A program made the translations under genes and the position numbers. A stretch of DNA of 64,000 bases from Otis tarda (lineage: Eukaryota > Chordata > Aves > Otidiformes > Otididae): NCBI GenBank assembly GCA_026413225.1, contig JAPMTP010000073.1:124001-188000 (forward strand). Reading direction: 5' to 3'. Shown one piece after another: positions 22,051-34,910 of the stretch. Each line of letters begins with the position of its first letter. Positions within the stretch are counted from its first letter, which is position 1. The notes below the pieces were generated by a model, which was not told the origin of the DNA, searched no databases, and saw only the letters and a program-made list of their open reading frames with translations.

Positions 22051-25000
22051 GGGCGCCCCCTGATAAAAAACCCCAAAAATTCAACAATGCCGGACGATTG
22101 CTGCCACACTGAAAGGGCCAGCCACTCAAGCTCTTGCTGCTTCTCAGCGGCCATTGGCAGTGCAGCTACAGCACCACAGACACTGGGGCTCCGGGCTTTC
22201 CCTGAGGAGCAGGGCTTCGACGTTTGCTACCAGCTGCACGTGGGCGCCCCTGAAAAAAAACCCCGAAAAATCACGAACGTCGGACGATTGCTGCCACACC
22301 AAAAGTGCCAGCCACTCAAGCCCTTGCTGCTCCTCAGCGGCCATTGGCAGCGCATCTACAGCACCACAGACATTGGGGCTCCAGGTTTACCCTGAGGAGC
22401 AGGGCTTCGACGTTGGCCACCAGCTGCACGTGGGCGCCCCCGGAAAAAAATACCCGAAAAATCACGAACGTCGGACGATTGCTCCCACACCAAAAGTGCC
22501 AGCCACTCAAGCACTTGCAGTTCCTTAGCGGCCATTGGCAGCGCATCTACAGCACCACAGACACTGGGGCTCCGGGCTTTCCCTGAGGAGCAGGGCTTCG
22601 ACGTTTGCCACCAGCTGCACTTGGGCACCCCCGTAAAAGAAACCCCAGAAAATCAACAACGTCGGACGATTGCTCCCACCCCAAAAGTGCCAGCCACTCA
22701 AGCCCTTGCAGCTCCTCAGCGGCCATTGGCAGCGCATCTACAGCACCACAGACATTGGGGCTCCGGGCTTTCCCTGAGGAGCAGGGCTTCGACGTTTGCC
22801 ACCAGCTGCACGTGGGTGCCCCCTGAAAAAAACCCCGAAAAATCACGAACGTCGGACAATTGCTCCCACACCAAAAGTGCCAGCCACTCAAGAACTTGCT
22901 GGTCCTCAGCGGCCATTGGCAGCGCATCTACAGCACCACAGACATTGGGGCTCCAAGCTTTCCCTCAGGAGCAGGGCTTCGACACTTGCCACCAGCTGCA
23001 CGTGGGCGCCTCATGAAAAAAAACCTGGAGAAATCGCGAACGTCAGACGATTGCTCCCACACCAAAAGTGCCAGCCACTCAAGATCTTGCTGCTCCTCAG
23101 CGGCCATTGGCAGCGCATCTACAGCACCACAGACATTGGGGCTCCAAGCTTTCCCTCAGGAGCAGGGCTTCGACACTTGCCACCAGCTGCACGTGGGCGC
23201 CTCATGAAAAAAAACCTGGAGAAATCACGAACGTCGGACGATTGCTTGCACACCAAAAGAGCGAGCCACTCAAGCTCTTGCAGCTCCTCAGCGGCCATTG
23301 GCAGCGCATCTACAGCACCACAGACATTCGGGCTCCGGGCTTTCCCTGAGGAGCAGGACTTCAACGTTTGCCACATGCTGCAAGTGGGCGCCCCGTGAAA
23401 AAAACCCCGAAAAATCACGAATGTCTGAAAATTGCTCCCACACAAAAAGTGCCAGCCACTCAAGCCCTTGCTGCTCCTCAGCGGCCATTGGCACCGCATC
23501 TACAGCACCACAGACATTGGGGCTCCAGGTTTTAACTGAGGAGCAGGCCTTCGAATTTTGCCACCAGCTGCATGTTGACGCCCCCTGAAAAAAAACCACA
23601 ATAAATCACCAACGTCGGACGATTGCTCCCACACCAAATGTGCCAGCCACTCAAGCCCTTGCTGCTCCTCAGCGGCCGCTGGCAGCGCATCTACAGCACC
23701 ACAGACATTGGGGCTCCAGGTTTTAACTGAGGAGCAGGGCTTCGATGTTTGCCACCAGCTGTACGTGGGCGCCCCCTGAAAATAAACCTGAAAAATCACG
23801 AATGTCGGACGATTGCTCCCACACCAAAAGTGTCAGCCACTCAAGCTCTTGCTGCTCCTCAGCGGCCATAGGCAGCGCATCTACAGCACCACAGACACTG
23901 GGGCTCCGGGCTTTCCCTGAGGAGCAGGGCTTCGACACTTGCCACCAGCTGCACGTGGGCGCCTCCTGAAAAAAAAAACCTTGAGAAATCACCAACGTCG
24001 GACGATTGCTCCCACACCAAATCTGCCAGCCACTCAAGATCTTGCTGCTCCTCAGCGGCCATTGGCAGCGCATCTACAGCACCACAGACACTGGGGCTCC
24101 AGGCTTTAACTGAGTAGCAGGGCTTCGAATTTTGCCACCAGCTGCACGTGGGCGCCCCCTGAAAAAAAACTAAAAAAATCACGAACGTCTGACGATTGCT
24201 CCCACACCAAAAGTGCCAGCCAATCAAGAACTTGCTGCTCCTCAGCGGCCATTGGCAGAGCATGTACAGCAGCACAGACATTGGGGCTCCAGGTTTTCCC
24301 TGAGGAGCAGGGCTTCGACGTTGGCCACCAGCTGCACGTGGCCGCACCCTGAAAAGAACTCCCCAAAAATCACGAACGTTGGACGATTGCTCCCACACCA
24401 AAAGAGCCAGCCACTCAAGCCGTTGCAGCTCCTCAGCGGCCATTGGCAGCGCATCTACAGCACCACAGACACTGGGGCTCCGGGCTTTCTCTGAGGAGCA
24501 GGGCTTCTACGTTTGCCACCAGCTGCACGTGGGAGGGCCCTGAAAAGAAACCCCGAAAAATCACGAACGTCGGACGATTGCTCCCACACCAAAAGGGCCA
24601 GCCACTCAAGTCCTTCCTGCTCCTCAGCGGCCATTGGCAGTGCTTCTACAGCACCACAGACATTGGGGCTCCAGGTTTACCCTGAGGAGCAGGGCTTCGA
24701 CGTTTGCCACCAGCTGCACGTGGGCGCCCCCTGAAAAAAACCCCGAAAAATCACCAACGTCGGACGATTGCTCCCACACCAAAAGTGCCAGCCACTCAAG
24801 CTCTTGCAGCTCCTCAGTGGCCATTGGCAGCGCATCTACAGCACCACAGACATTGGGGCTCCGGGCTTTCCCTGAGGAGCAGGGCTTCGACGTTTGCCAC
24901 CAGCTGCACGTGGGCGCCCCCTGATAAAAAACCCCAAAAATTCAACAATGTCGGACGATTGCTCCCAGACCGAAAGGGCCAGCCACTCAAGCTCTTGCTG

Positions 25001-25213
25001 CTTCTCAGCGGCCATTGGCAGTGCATCTACAGCACCACAGACACTGGGGCTCCGGGCTTTCCCTGAGGAGCAGGGCTTCGACGTTTGCCACCAGCTGCAC
25101 GTGGGCACCCCCGTAAAAGAAACCCCGAAAAATCACGAACGTTGGACGATTTCTCCCACCCCAAAAGTGCCATCCACTCAAGCCCTTGCAGCTCCTCAGC
25201 GGCCATTGGCAGC
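22051..25213 (+). repeat. Satellite between the two 4,573-bp copies
   Basis: Contains the first units with ATTCAACAATGCCGG (about 22,080) and CGCCTCATGAAAAAAAACC (about 23,010 and 23,200), and units in which TTCCCTGAGG is replaced by TTTTAACTGAGG (about 23,530, 23,720, 24,105). All three markers return in later copies. Confidence 0.82.
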
Positions 25214-26640
25214 GCATCTACAGCACCACAGACATTGGGGCTCTGGGCTTTCCCTGAGGAGCAGGGCTTCGACGTTTGCCACCAGCTGCACGTGGGCGCC
25301 CCCTGAAAAAAACCCCGAAAAATCACGAACGTCGGACGATTGCTCCCACACCAAAAGTGCCAGCCACTCAAGCCCTTGCTGCTCCTCAGCGGCCATTGGC
25401 ACCGCATCTACAGCACGACAGACATTGGGGCTCCAGGTTTTCCCTGAGGAGCAGGGCTTCGACGTTGGCCACCAGCTGCACGTGGTCGCACCCTGAAAAC
25501 AAACCCCGAAAAATCACGAACGTCGGACGATTGCTCCCACACCAAAAGAGCCAGCCACTCAAGCCGTTGCAGCTCCTCAGCTGCCATTGGCAGCGCATCT
25601 ACAGCACCACAGAAACTGGGGCTCCGGGCTTTCCCTGAGGAGCAGGGCTTCTACGTTTGCCACCAGCTGCACGTGGGAGGGCCCTGAAAAGAAACCCCGA
25701 AAAATCACGAACGTCGGACGATTGCTCCCACACCAAAAGGGCCAGCCACTCAAGTCCTTCCTGCTCCTCAGCGGCCATTGGCAGCGCATCTCCAGCACCA
25801 CAGACATTGGGGCTCCAGGTTTTCCCTGAGGAGCAGGGCTTCGACGTTTGCCACCAGCTGCACATGGGCGCCCCCTGAATAAAACCCCGAAAAATCACCA
25901 ACGTTGGACGATTGCTCCCACCCCAAAGGTGCCAGCCACTCATGCTCTTGCTGGTCCTCAGCAGCCATTGCCAGCGCATCTACAGCAGCAGAGACACTGG
26001 GGCTCCAGGTTTTCCCTGAGGAGCAGGGCTTCGACGTTTGCCACCAGCTGCACGTGTGCAACCCCAGAAAAGAAACCCCAAAAAATCACCAACATCGGAC
26101 GATTGCTCCCACACAATGGGCCAGCCACTCAAGCTCTTGCTGCTCCTCATCCGCCATTGGCAGCGCACCTACAGCACCACAGACACTGGGGCTCCGGGCT
26201 TTCCCTCAGGAGCAGGGCTTCGACGTTTGCCACCAGCTGTACGTGGGTGCCCCCTGAAAAAACCCTGAAAAATCACGAACGTCGGACAATTGCTCCCACA
26301 ACAAAAGGTCCAGCCACTCAAGCTCTTTCTGCTCCTCAGCGGCCATTGGCAGCGCATCAACAGCACCACAGACACTGGGGCTCCGGGCTTTCCCTGAGGA
26401 GCAGGGCTTCTATGTTTGCCACCAGCTGTATGTGGGCGCCCCCTGAAAAAAAACCTGAAAAATCACGAATGTCGGACGATTGCTCCCACACCAAAAGTGC
26501 CAGCCACTCAAGCTCTTGCTGCTCCTCAGCGGCCATAGGCAGCGCATCAACAGCACCACAGTCATTGGGGCTCCAGGCTTTCCCTGAGGAGCAGGGCTTC
26601 AACGTTTGCCACCAGCTCCACCTGGGCGCCCCCTGAATAG
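25214..26640 (+). repeat. Satellite segment duplicated at +4,573 bp (second copy)
   Basis: Copy of 20,641-22,050 with few base changes: AAGCCGTTGCAGCTCCTCAG at about 25,561, GTGGGAGGGCCCTG at about 25,673, CACACAATGGGCC at about 26,109. The match ends near 26,636, where the first copy goes on with the ATTCAACAATG unit and this one does not. Confidence 0.82.
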
Positions 26641-29600
26641 AAACCCCGAAAAATCATGAACGTCGGACGATTGCTCCCACACCAAAAGGGCCAGCCACTC
26701 AAGTCCTTCCTGCTCCTCAGCGGCCATTGGCAGCGCATCTACAGCACCACAGCATTGGGTCTCCAGGTTTTCCCTGAGGAGCAGGGCTTCGACGTTTGCC
26801 ACCAGCTGCACATGGGCGCCCCCTGAAAAAAAAACCCCGAAAAATCACCAACGTTGGACGATTGCTCCCACCCCAAAAGTTCCAGCCACTCAAGCCCTTG
26901 CAGCTCCTCAGCAGCCATTGGCAGCGCATCTACAGCACCACAGACATTGGGGCTCCGGGCTTTCCCTCAGGAGCAGGGCTTCGACGTTTGCCACCAGCTG
27001 CACGTTGGCAACCCCGGAAAAGTAACCCCAATAAATCACCAACATCGGACGATTGATCCCACACAATGGGCCAGCCACTCAAGCTCTTGCTGCTCCTCAT
27101 CCGCCATTGGCAGCACACCTACAGCACCACAGACACTGGGGCTCCGGGCTTTCCCTGAGGAGCAGGGCTTCGACGTTTGCCACCAGCTGCACGTGTGCGC
27201 CCCCTGAAAAGAAACACTGAAAAATCACGAACGTCGGACGATTGCTCCCACACCAAAAGTGCCAGCCACTCAAGCTCTTGCTGCTCCTCAGCGCCCATTG
27301 GCAGCGCATCTACAGGACCACAGACATTGGGGCTCCAGCCTTTCCCTGAGGAGCAGAGCTTCGACGTTTGCCACCAGCTGCACGTGGCCGCCCCCTGAAA
27401 AAAAAACCCCGAAAAATCACGAACGTCGGACGATTGCTCCCACACCAAAAGTGCCAGCCACTCAAGCTCTTGCTGGTCCTCAGCAGCCATTGGGAGCGCA
27501 TCTACAATACCGCAGACATTGGGGCTCCAAGCTTTCCCTGAGGAGCAGGGCTTCGACACTTGCCACCAGCTGCACGTGGGCGCCTCCTGAAAAAAAACCT
27601 GCAGAAATCACGAACGTCGGACGATTGCTCCCACACCAAAAGTGCCAGCCACTCAAGATCTTGTTGCTCCTTAGTGCCCATTGGCCGCGTATCTACAGCA
27701 CCACAGATACTGGGGCTCCGGGCTTTCCCTCAGGAGCAGGGCTTCGATGTTTGCCACCAGCTTCACGTGGGAGCACCCTGAAAAAAAACTTGGAGAAATC
27801 ACGAACGTCGGACGATTGCTTGCACACCAAAAGGGCGAGCCACTCAAGCCCTTGCTGCTCCTCAGCGGCCATTGGCAGCGCATCTACAGCACCACATACA
27901 TTGGGGCTCCGGGCTTTCCCTGAGGAGCAGGACTTCAACGTTTGCCACAAGCTGCAAGTGGGCGCCCCGTGAAAAAAACAACGAAAAATCACGAACGTCT
28001 GAAAATTGCTCCCACACAAAAAGTGCCAGCCACTCAAGCCCTTGCTGCTCCTCAGCGGCCATTTGGCACCGCATCTACAGCACGACAGACATTGGGGCTC
28101 CAGGTTTTAACTGAGGAGCAGGGCTTCGAATTTTGCCACCAATTGCACGTGGGCGCCCCCTGAAAAAAAACCACAAAAAATCACCAACGTCGGACGATTG
28201 CTCCCACACCAAAAGTGCCAGCCACTCAAGCCCTTGCAGCTCCTCAGCGGCCATTGGCACCGCATCTACAGCACCACAGACATTGGGGCTCCGGGCTTTC
28301 CCTGAGGAGCAGGGCTTCGACGTTTGCCACCAGCTGCACGTGGGCGCCCCCTGAAAAAAAACCCCGAAAAATCACGAACGTCGGACAATTGCTCCCACAC
28401 CAAAAGTGCCAGCCACTCAAGAACTTGCTGCTCCTCAGCGGCCATTGGCAGCGCATCTACAGCACCACAGACATTGGGGCTCCAAGCTTTCCCTCAGGAG
28501 CAGGGCTTCGACACTTGCCACCAGCTGCACGTGGGCGCCTCATGAAAAAAAACCTGGAGAAATCGCGAACGTCGGACGATTGCTCCCACACCAAAAGTGC
28601 CAGCCACTCAAGATCTTGCTGCTCCTCAGCGGCCATTGGCAGCGCATCTACAGCACCACAGACATTGGGGCTCCAAGCTTTCCCTCAGGAGCAGGGCTTC
28701 GACACTTGCCACCAGCTGCACGTGGGCGCCTCATGAAAATAAACCTGGAGAAATCACGAACGTCGGACGATTGCTTGCACACCAAAAGAGCGAGCTACTC
28801 AAGCTCTTGCAGCTCCTCAGCGGCCATTGGCAGCGCATCTACAGCACCACAGACATTGGGGCTCAGGGCTTTCCCTGAGGAGCAGGACTTCAACGTTTGC
28901 CACATGCTGCAAGTGGGCGCCCCGTGAAAAAAAAACCCCGAAAAATCACGAATGTCTGAAAATTGCTCCCACACAAAAAGTGCCAGCCACTCAAGCCCTT
29001 GCTGCTCCTCAGCGGCCATTGGCACCGCATCTACAGCACCACAGACATTGGGGCTCCAGGTTTTAACTGAGGAGCAGGCCTTCGAATTTTGCCACCAGCT
29101 GCATGTTGACGCCCCCTGAAAAAAAACCACAATAAATCACCAACGTCGGACGATTGCTCCCACACCAAATGTGCCAGCCACTCAAGCCCTTGCTGCTCCT
29201 CAGCGGCCATAGGCAGCGCATCTACAGCACCACAGACATTGGGGCTCCAGGTTTTAACTGAGGAGCAGGGCTTCGATGTTTGCCACCAGCTGTACGTGGG
29301 CGCCCCCTGAAAATAAACCTGAAAAATCACGAATGTCGGACGATTGCTCCCACACCAAAAGTGTCAGCCACTCAAGCTCTTGCTGCTCCTCAGCGGCCAT
29401 AGGCAGCGCATCTACAGCACCAGAGACATTGGGGCTCCGGGCTTTCCCTGAGGAGCAGGGCTTCGACGTTTGCCAACAGCTGCACCTGGGCGCCCCGTGA
29501 AAAAAAACCCGAAAAATTCACCAACGTCGGACGATTGCTCCCAGACCAAAAGGGCCAGCCACTCAAGCTCTTGCTGCTCCTCAGCGGCCATTGGCAGTGC

Positions 29601-32330
29601 ATCTACAGCACCACAGACACTGGGGCTCCGGGCTTTCCCTGAGGAGCAGGGCTTCGACGTTTGCCACCAGCTGCACGTGGGCGCCCCTGGAAAAAAACCC
29701 CGAAAAATCACAAACGTCGGACGATTGCTCCCACACCAAAAGTGCCAGCCACTCAAGCCCTTGCTGCTCCTCAGCGGCCATTGGCAGCGCATCTACAGCA
29801 GCACAGACATTGGGGCTCCAGGTTTTCCCTGAGGAGCAGGGCTTCGACATTGGCCACCAGCTGCACGTGGACGCCCCCGGAAAAAAATCCCCGAAAAATT
29901 ACGAACATCAGACCATTGCTCCCACACCAAAAGTGCCAGCCACTCAAGCACTTGCTGCTCCTCAGCGGCCATTGGCAGCGCATCTACAGTACCACAGACA
30001 CTGGGGCTCCGGGCTTTCCCTGAGGAGCAGGGCTTCGACGTTTTCCACCAGCTGCACGTGGGCACCCCCGTAAAAGAAACCCCGAAAAATCACGAACGTT
30101 GGAGGATTGCTCCCACAACAAAAGTGCCAGCCACTCAAGCTCTTGCTGCTCCTCAGCGGCCATTGGCAGCGCATCTACAATACCGCAGACATTGGGGCTC
30201 CAAGCTTTTCCTGAGGAGCAGGGCTTCGATACTTGCCACCAGCTGCACGTGGGCGCCTCCTGAAAAAAAAAACCTTGAGAAATCACCAACGTCGGACGAT
30301 TGCTCCCACACCAAATCTGCCAGCCACTCAAGCTCTTGCTGCTCCTCAGCGGCCTTTGGCAGCGCATCTACAGCACCACAGACACTGGGGCTCCAGGCTT
30401 TAACTGAGTAGCAGGGCTTCGAATTTTGCCACCAGCTGCACGTGGGCGCCCCCTGAAAAAAAACTGAAAAAATCACGAACGTCTGACGATTGCTCCCACA
30501 GCAAAAGTGCCAGCCACTCAAGAACTTGCTGCTCCTCAGCGGCCATTGGCAGAGCATGTACAGCAGCACAGACATTGGGGCTCCAGGTTTTCCCTGAGGA
30601 GCAGGGCTTCGACGTTTGCCACCAGCTGCACCTGGGCGCCCCCTAAAAAAAACACCCGAAAAATCACAACTCTCTGACGATTGCTCCCACACCAAAACTG
30701 CCAACCACTCAAGCTCTTGCTGCTCCTCAGCGGCCATTGGCAGCGCATCTACAGCACCGGAAACACTGCTGCTCCGGGCTTTCACTGAGGAGCAGGGTTC
30801 GACGTTTGCCACCAGCGGCACGTGGGCGCCACCTAAAAAGAAACCCCGAAAAATCACGAACGTCGGACGATTGCTCCCACACCAAAAGTGCCAGCCACTC
30901 AAGCTCTTGCTGCTCCTCAGCGGCCATTGGCAGCGCATCTACAGCACCACAGACATTGGGGCTCCGGGCTTTCCTGAGGAGCAGGGCTTCGATGTTTACC
31001 ACCAGTTGCACGTAGGCGACCCATGAAAACAAATCCCGAAAAATCACCATCGTCGGACGATTGCTCCCACACCAAAAGTGCCAGCCACTCAAGCTCTTGC
31101 TACTCCTCAGTGGCCATTGGCACCCTGTCTACAGCACCACAGACATTGGGGCTCCGGGCTTTCTCTGAGGAGCAGGGTTCGACGTTTACGACCAGCTGCA
31201 CCTGGGCGCCCCCTGAAATAAAACCTCGAGAAATCGTGAACGTCGGACGATTCCTCCCACACCAAAAGTGCCAGCCACTCAAGCTCTTGCTACTCCTCAG
31301 CGCCCATTGGCAGCGCACCTACAGCACCACAGACATTGGGGCTCCGGGCTTTCCCTGAGGAGCAGGGCTAGACGTTTGCCACCAGCTGGACCTGGGTGCG
31401 CCCTGAAAAGAAACCCCGAAAAATCACGAACCTCGGACGTCTACTCCCACACCAAAAGTGACAGCCACTCAAGCTCTTGCTACTCCTCAGCGGCCATTGG
31501 CAGCGCATCTACAGCACCACAGACAGTGGGGCTCCGGGCTTTCCCTGAGGAGCAGGGCTTTGACATTTGCCACCAGCTGCACGTGGGCGGCCCCTGAAAA
31601 GAAACCCCGAAAAATCATGAACGTCGGACCATTGCTCCCACACCAAAAGGGCCAGCCACTCAAGCTCTTGCTGCTCCTCAGCGGCCATTGGCAGCGCATC
31701 TACAGTACCACAGACATTGGGGCTCCGGGCTTTCCCTGAGGAGCAGGGCTTCGACGTTTGCCACCAGCTGCACGTGGGCGCCCCCGGAAAAAAAACCTGG
31801 AAAAATCAGCAACGTCGGACAATTGCTGCCGCAACAAAAGGGCAGGCCACTCAAGCTCTTGCTGCTCCTCAGTGTCCGTTGGCAGCGCACCTTCAGCACC
31901 ACAGACACTGGGGCTCCGGGCTTTTCCTGAGGAGCAGGGCTTCGATGTTTGCCACCAGCTGCATGTGGGCGCCCCCTGAAAAGACACCCAAAAAAATCAC
32001 TAACGTCGGACGATTGCTCCCACACCAAAAGTGCCAGCCACTCAAGCTCTTGCTGCTCCTCAGCGGCCATTGGCAGTGCGTCTAGTGCACCGGAGACATT
32101 GGGGCTCCGGGCTTTCCCTGAGGAGCAGGGCTTCGACGTTTGCCACAAGCTGCACGTGGGCGCCCACTGAAAACAAACCCCGAGAAATCGTGAACGTCGG
32201 ATGATTCCTCCCACACCAAAAGTGCCAGCCACTCAAGCCCTTGCTGCTCCTCAGCGGCCATTGGCAGCGCACCTACAGCACCACAGACATTGGGGCCATG
32301 GGCTTTCCCTGAGGAGCAGGGCTTCGACGT
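26641..32330 (+). repeat. Satellite block G, first copy (about 30 units)
   Basis: The block that returns, with gains and losses of whole units, at about 51.6-57 kb. Marker units: CACACAATGGGCC (about 27,060), CTACAATACCGCAGACATTG (about 27,500 and 30,177), CATTGGCCGCGTATCTACAG (about 27,680), CTCTCTGACGATTG (30,670), the AAACACTGCTGCTCC unit (about 30,760), GGACGTCTACTCCC (about 31,435) and GTCTAGTGCACCGGAGAC (about 32,080). Confidence 0.83.
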
Positions 32331-34910
32331 TTGCCACCAGCTGCACGTGGGCGCCCTCTAAAAACAAACCCCGAAAAATCACGAACGTCGGACGATTGCT
32401 CCCACATCAAAAGTGCCAGCCACCCAAGCTCTTGCTGCTCCTCAGCGGCCATTGGCAGCGCATCTACAGCACCACAGACACTGGGGCTCCGGGCTTTCCC
32501 TCAGGAGCAGGGCTTCGAAGTTTGCCACCAGCTGCACGTTGGCACCCCATGAAAATATACCACCAGAAATCACGAACGTCAGACGACTGCTCCCACACCA
32601 AAAGTGCCAGCCACTCAAGCCCTTGCTGCTCCTCAGCGGCCATTGGCAGCGCACCTACAGCACCCCAGACATTGGGGCTCCGGGATGTCCCTGAGGAGCA
32701 GGGCTTCGACATTTGCCACGAGCTGCAATTGGGCGCCCCTTGAAAGAAAATCCCTAGAAATCACAAACGTCGGATGATTGCTCCCACAACAAAAGTGCCA
32801 GCAACTCAAGCCCTTGCTGCTCCTCAGTGGCCATTGGCAGCACATCTACAGCACCACAGACACTGGGGCTCCGGGCTTTCCCTCAGGAGCAGGGCTTCGA
32901 TGTTTGCCACCAGCTGCACGTGGGCGCCCCCTGAAAAGAAACCCCGAAAAATCACGAACGTCGGACGATAGCTCCCACACCAAAAGTGCCAGCCACTCAA
33001 GCTCTTGCTGCTCCTCAGCGCCCATTGGCAGCGCATCTACAGCACCACAGACACTGGGGAACCGGGCTTTCCCTGAGGAGCAGGGCTTCGACGTTTGCCA
33101 CCAGCTGCACGTGGGCGCCCCCTGAAAAAAAACCCCGAAAAATCATGAACATCGGATGATTGCTCCAACACCAAAAGTGCCAGCCACTCAAGCTCTTGCT
33201 GCTCCTCAGTGGCCACTGGCAGCACATCTACAGCACCACAGACATTGGGGTGCTCCGGGCTTTCCCTCTGGAGCAGGCCTTCAACGTTTGCCACCAGCTG
33301 CATGTGGGCACCCCCTGAAACCCCGAGAAATCACGAATGTCAGACGATTGCTCCCACACCAAAAGTGCCAGGCACTCAAGCTCTTGCTGCTCCTCAGCGC
33401 CCATTGGCAGCGCATCTACAGCACCACAGACACTGGGGAACCGGGCTTTCCCTCAGGAGCAGGGCTTCAATGTTTGTCACCAGCTGCACGTGGGCGCCCC
33501 CTGAAACCCCGAAAAATCACCAATGTTGGACAATTGCTCCCACACCAAAAGTGCCAGACACTCAAGCTCTTGCTGCTCCTCAGCGCCCATTGGCAGCGCA
33601 TCTACAGCACCACAGACATTGGGGCTCCGGGCTTTCCCTGAGGAGCAGAGCTTCGACGTTTGACAACAGCTGCACGTGGGCGCCCCATGAAATAAATCCC
33701 CCAAAAATCACGAACGTCGGACAATTGCTCCCACACCAAAAGTGCCAGCCACTCAAGATCTTGCTGCTCCTCAGCGGCCATTGGCAGCGCACCTACAGCA
33801 CCCCAGACATTGGGGCTCCGGGATGTCCCTGAGGAGCAGGGCTTCGACATTTGCCACGAGCTGCAATTGGGCGCCCCTTGAAAGAAAATCCCTAGAAATC
33901 ACAAACGTCGGATGATTGCTCCCACAACAAAAGTGCCAGCAACTCAAGCCCTTGCTGCTCCTCAGTGGCCATTGGCAGCACATCTACAGCACCACAGACA
34001 CTGGGGCTCCGGGCTTTCCCTCAGGAGCAGGGCTTCGATGTTTGCCACCAGCTGCACGTGGGCGCCCCCTGAAAAGAAACCCCGAAAAATCACGAACGCT
34101 GGACGATAGCTCCCACACCAAAAGTGCCAGCCACTCAAGCTCTTGCTGCTCCTCAGCGCCCATTGGCAGCGCATCTACAGCACCACAGACACTGGGGAAC
34201 CGGGCTTTCCCTGAGGAGCAGGGCTTCGACGTTTGCCACCAGCTGCACGTGGGCGCCCCCTGAAACAAAACCCCGAAAAATCATGAACATCGGATGATTG
34301 CTCCAACACCAAAAGTGCCAGCCACTCAAGCTCTTGCTGCTCCTCAGTGGCCACTGGCAGCACATCTACAGCACCAGAGACATTGGGGTGCTCCGGGCTT
34401 TCCCTCTGGAGCAGGCCTTCAACGTTTGCCACCAGCTGCATGTGGGCGCCCCCTGAAACCCCGAGAAATCACGAATGTCAGACGATTGCTCCCACACCAA
34501 AAGTGCCAGGCACTCAAGCTCTTGCTGCTCCTCAGCGCCCATTGGCAGCGCATCTACAGCACCACAGACACTGGGGAACCGGGCTTTCCATCAGGAGCAG
34601 GGCTTCAATGTTTGTCACCAGCTGCACGTGGGCGCCCCCTGAAACCCTGAAAAATCACCAATGTTGGACAATTGCTCCCACACCAAAAGTGCCAGACACT
34701 CAAGCTCTTGCTGCTCCTCAGCGGCCATTGGCAGCGCATCTACAGCACCACAGACATTGGGGCTCCGGGCTTTCCCTGAGGAGCAGAGCTTCGACGTTTG
34801 ACAACAGCTGCACGTGGGCGCCCCATGAAATAAATCCCCCAAAAATCACGAACGTCGGACAATTGCTCCCACACCAAAAGTGCCAGCCACTCAAGATCTT
34901 GCTGCTCCTC
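32331..34910 (+). repeat. Satellite with a 6-unit tandem duplication (1,138 bp)
   Basis: Segment 32,633-33,770 is followed directly by a near-identical copy 33,771-34,908. Offsets of all marker words between the copies are 1,138 bp. Both copies include a CTGCAATTGGGCGCCCC unit, a CACTGGGGAACCGGGC unit, a unit with a 3-bp insert (CATTGGGGTGCTCCGGGC), and two short units lacking the AAAAGAA stretch before CCCCG. Confidence 0.87.
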
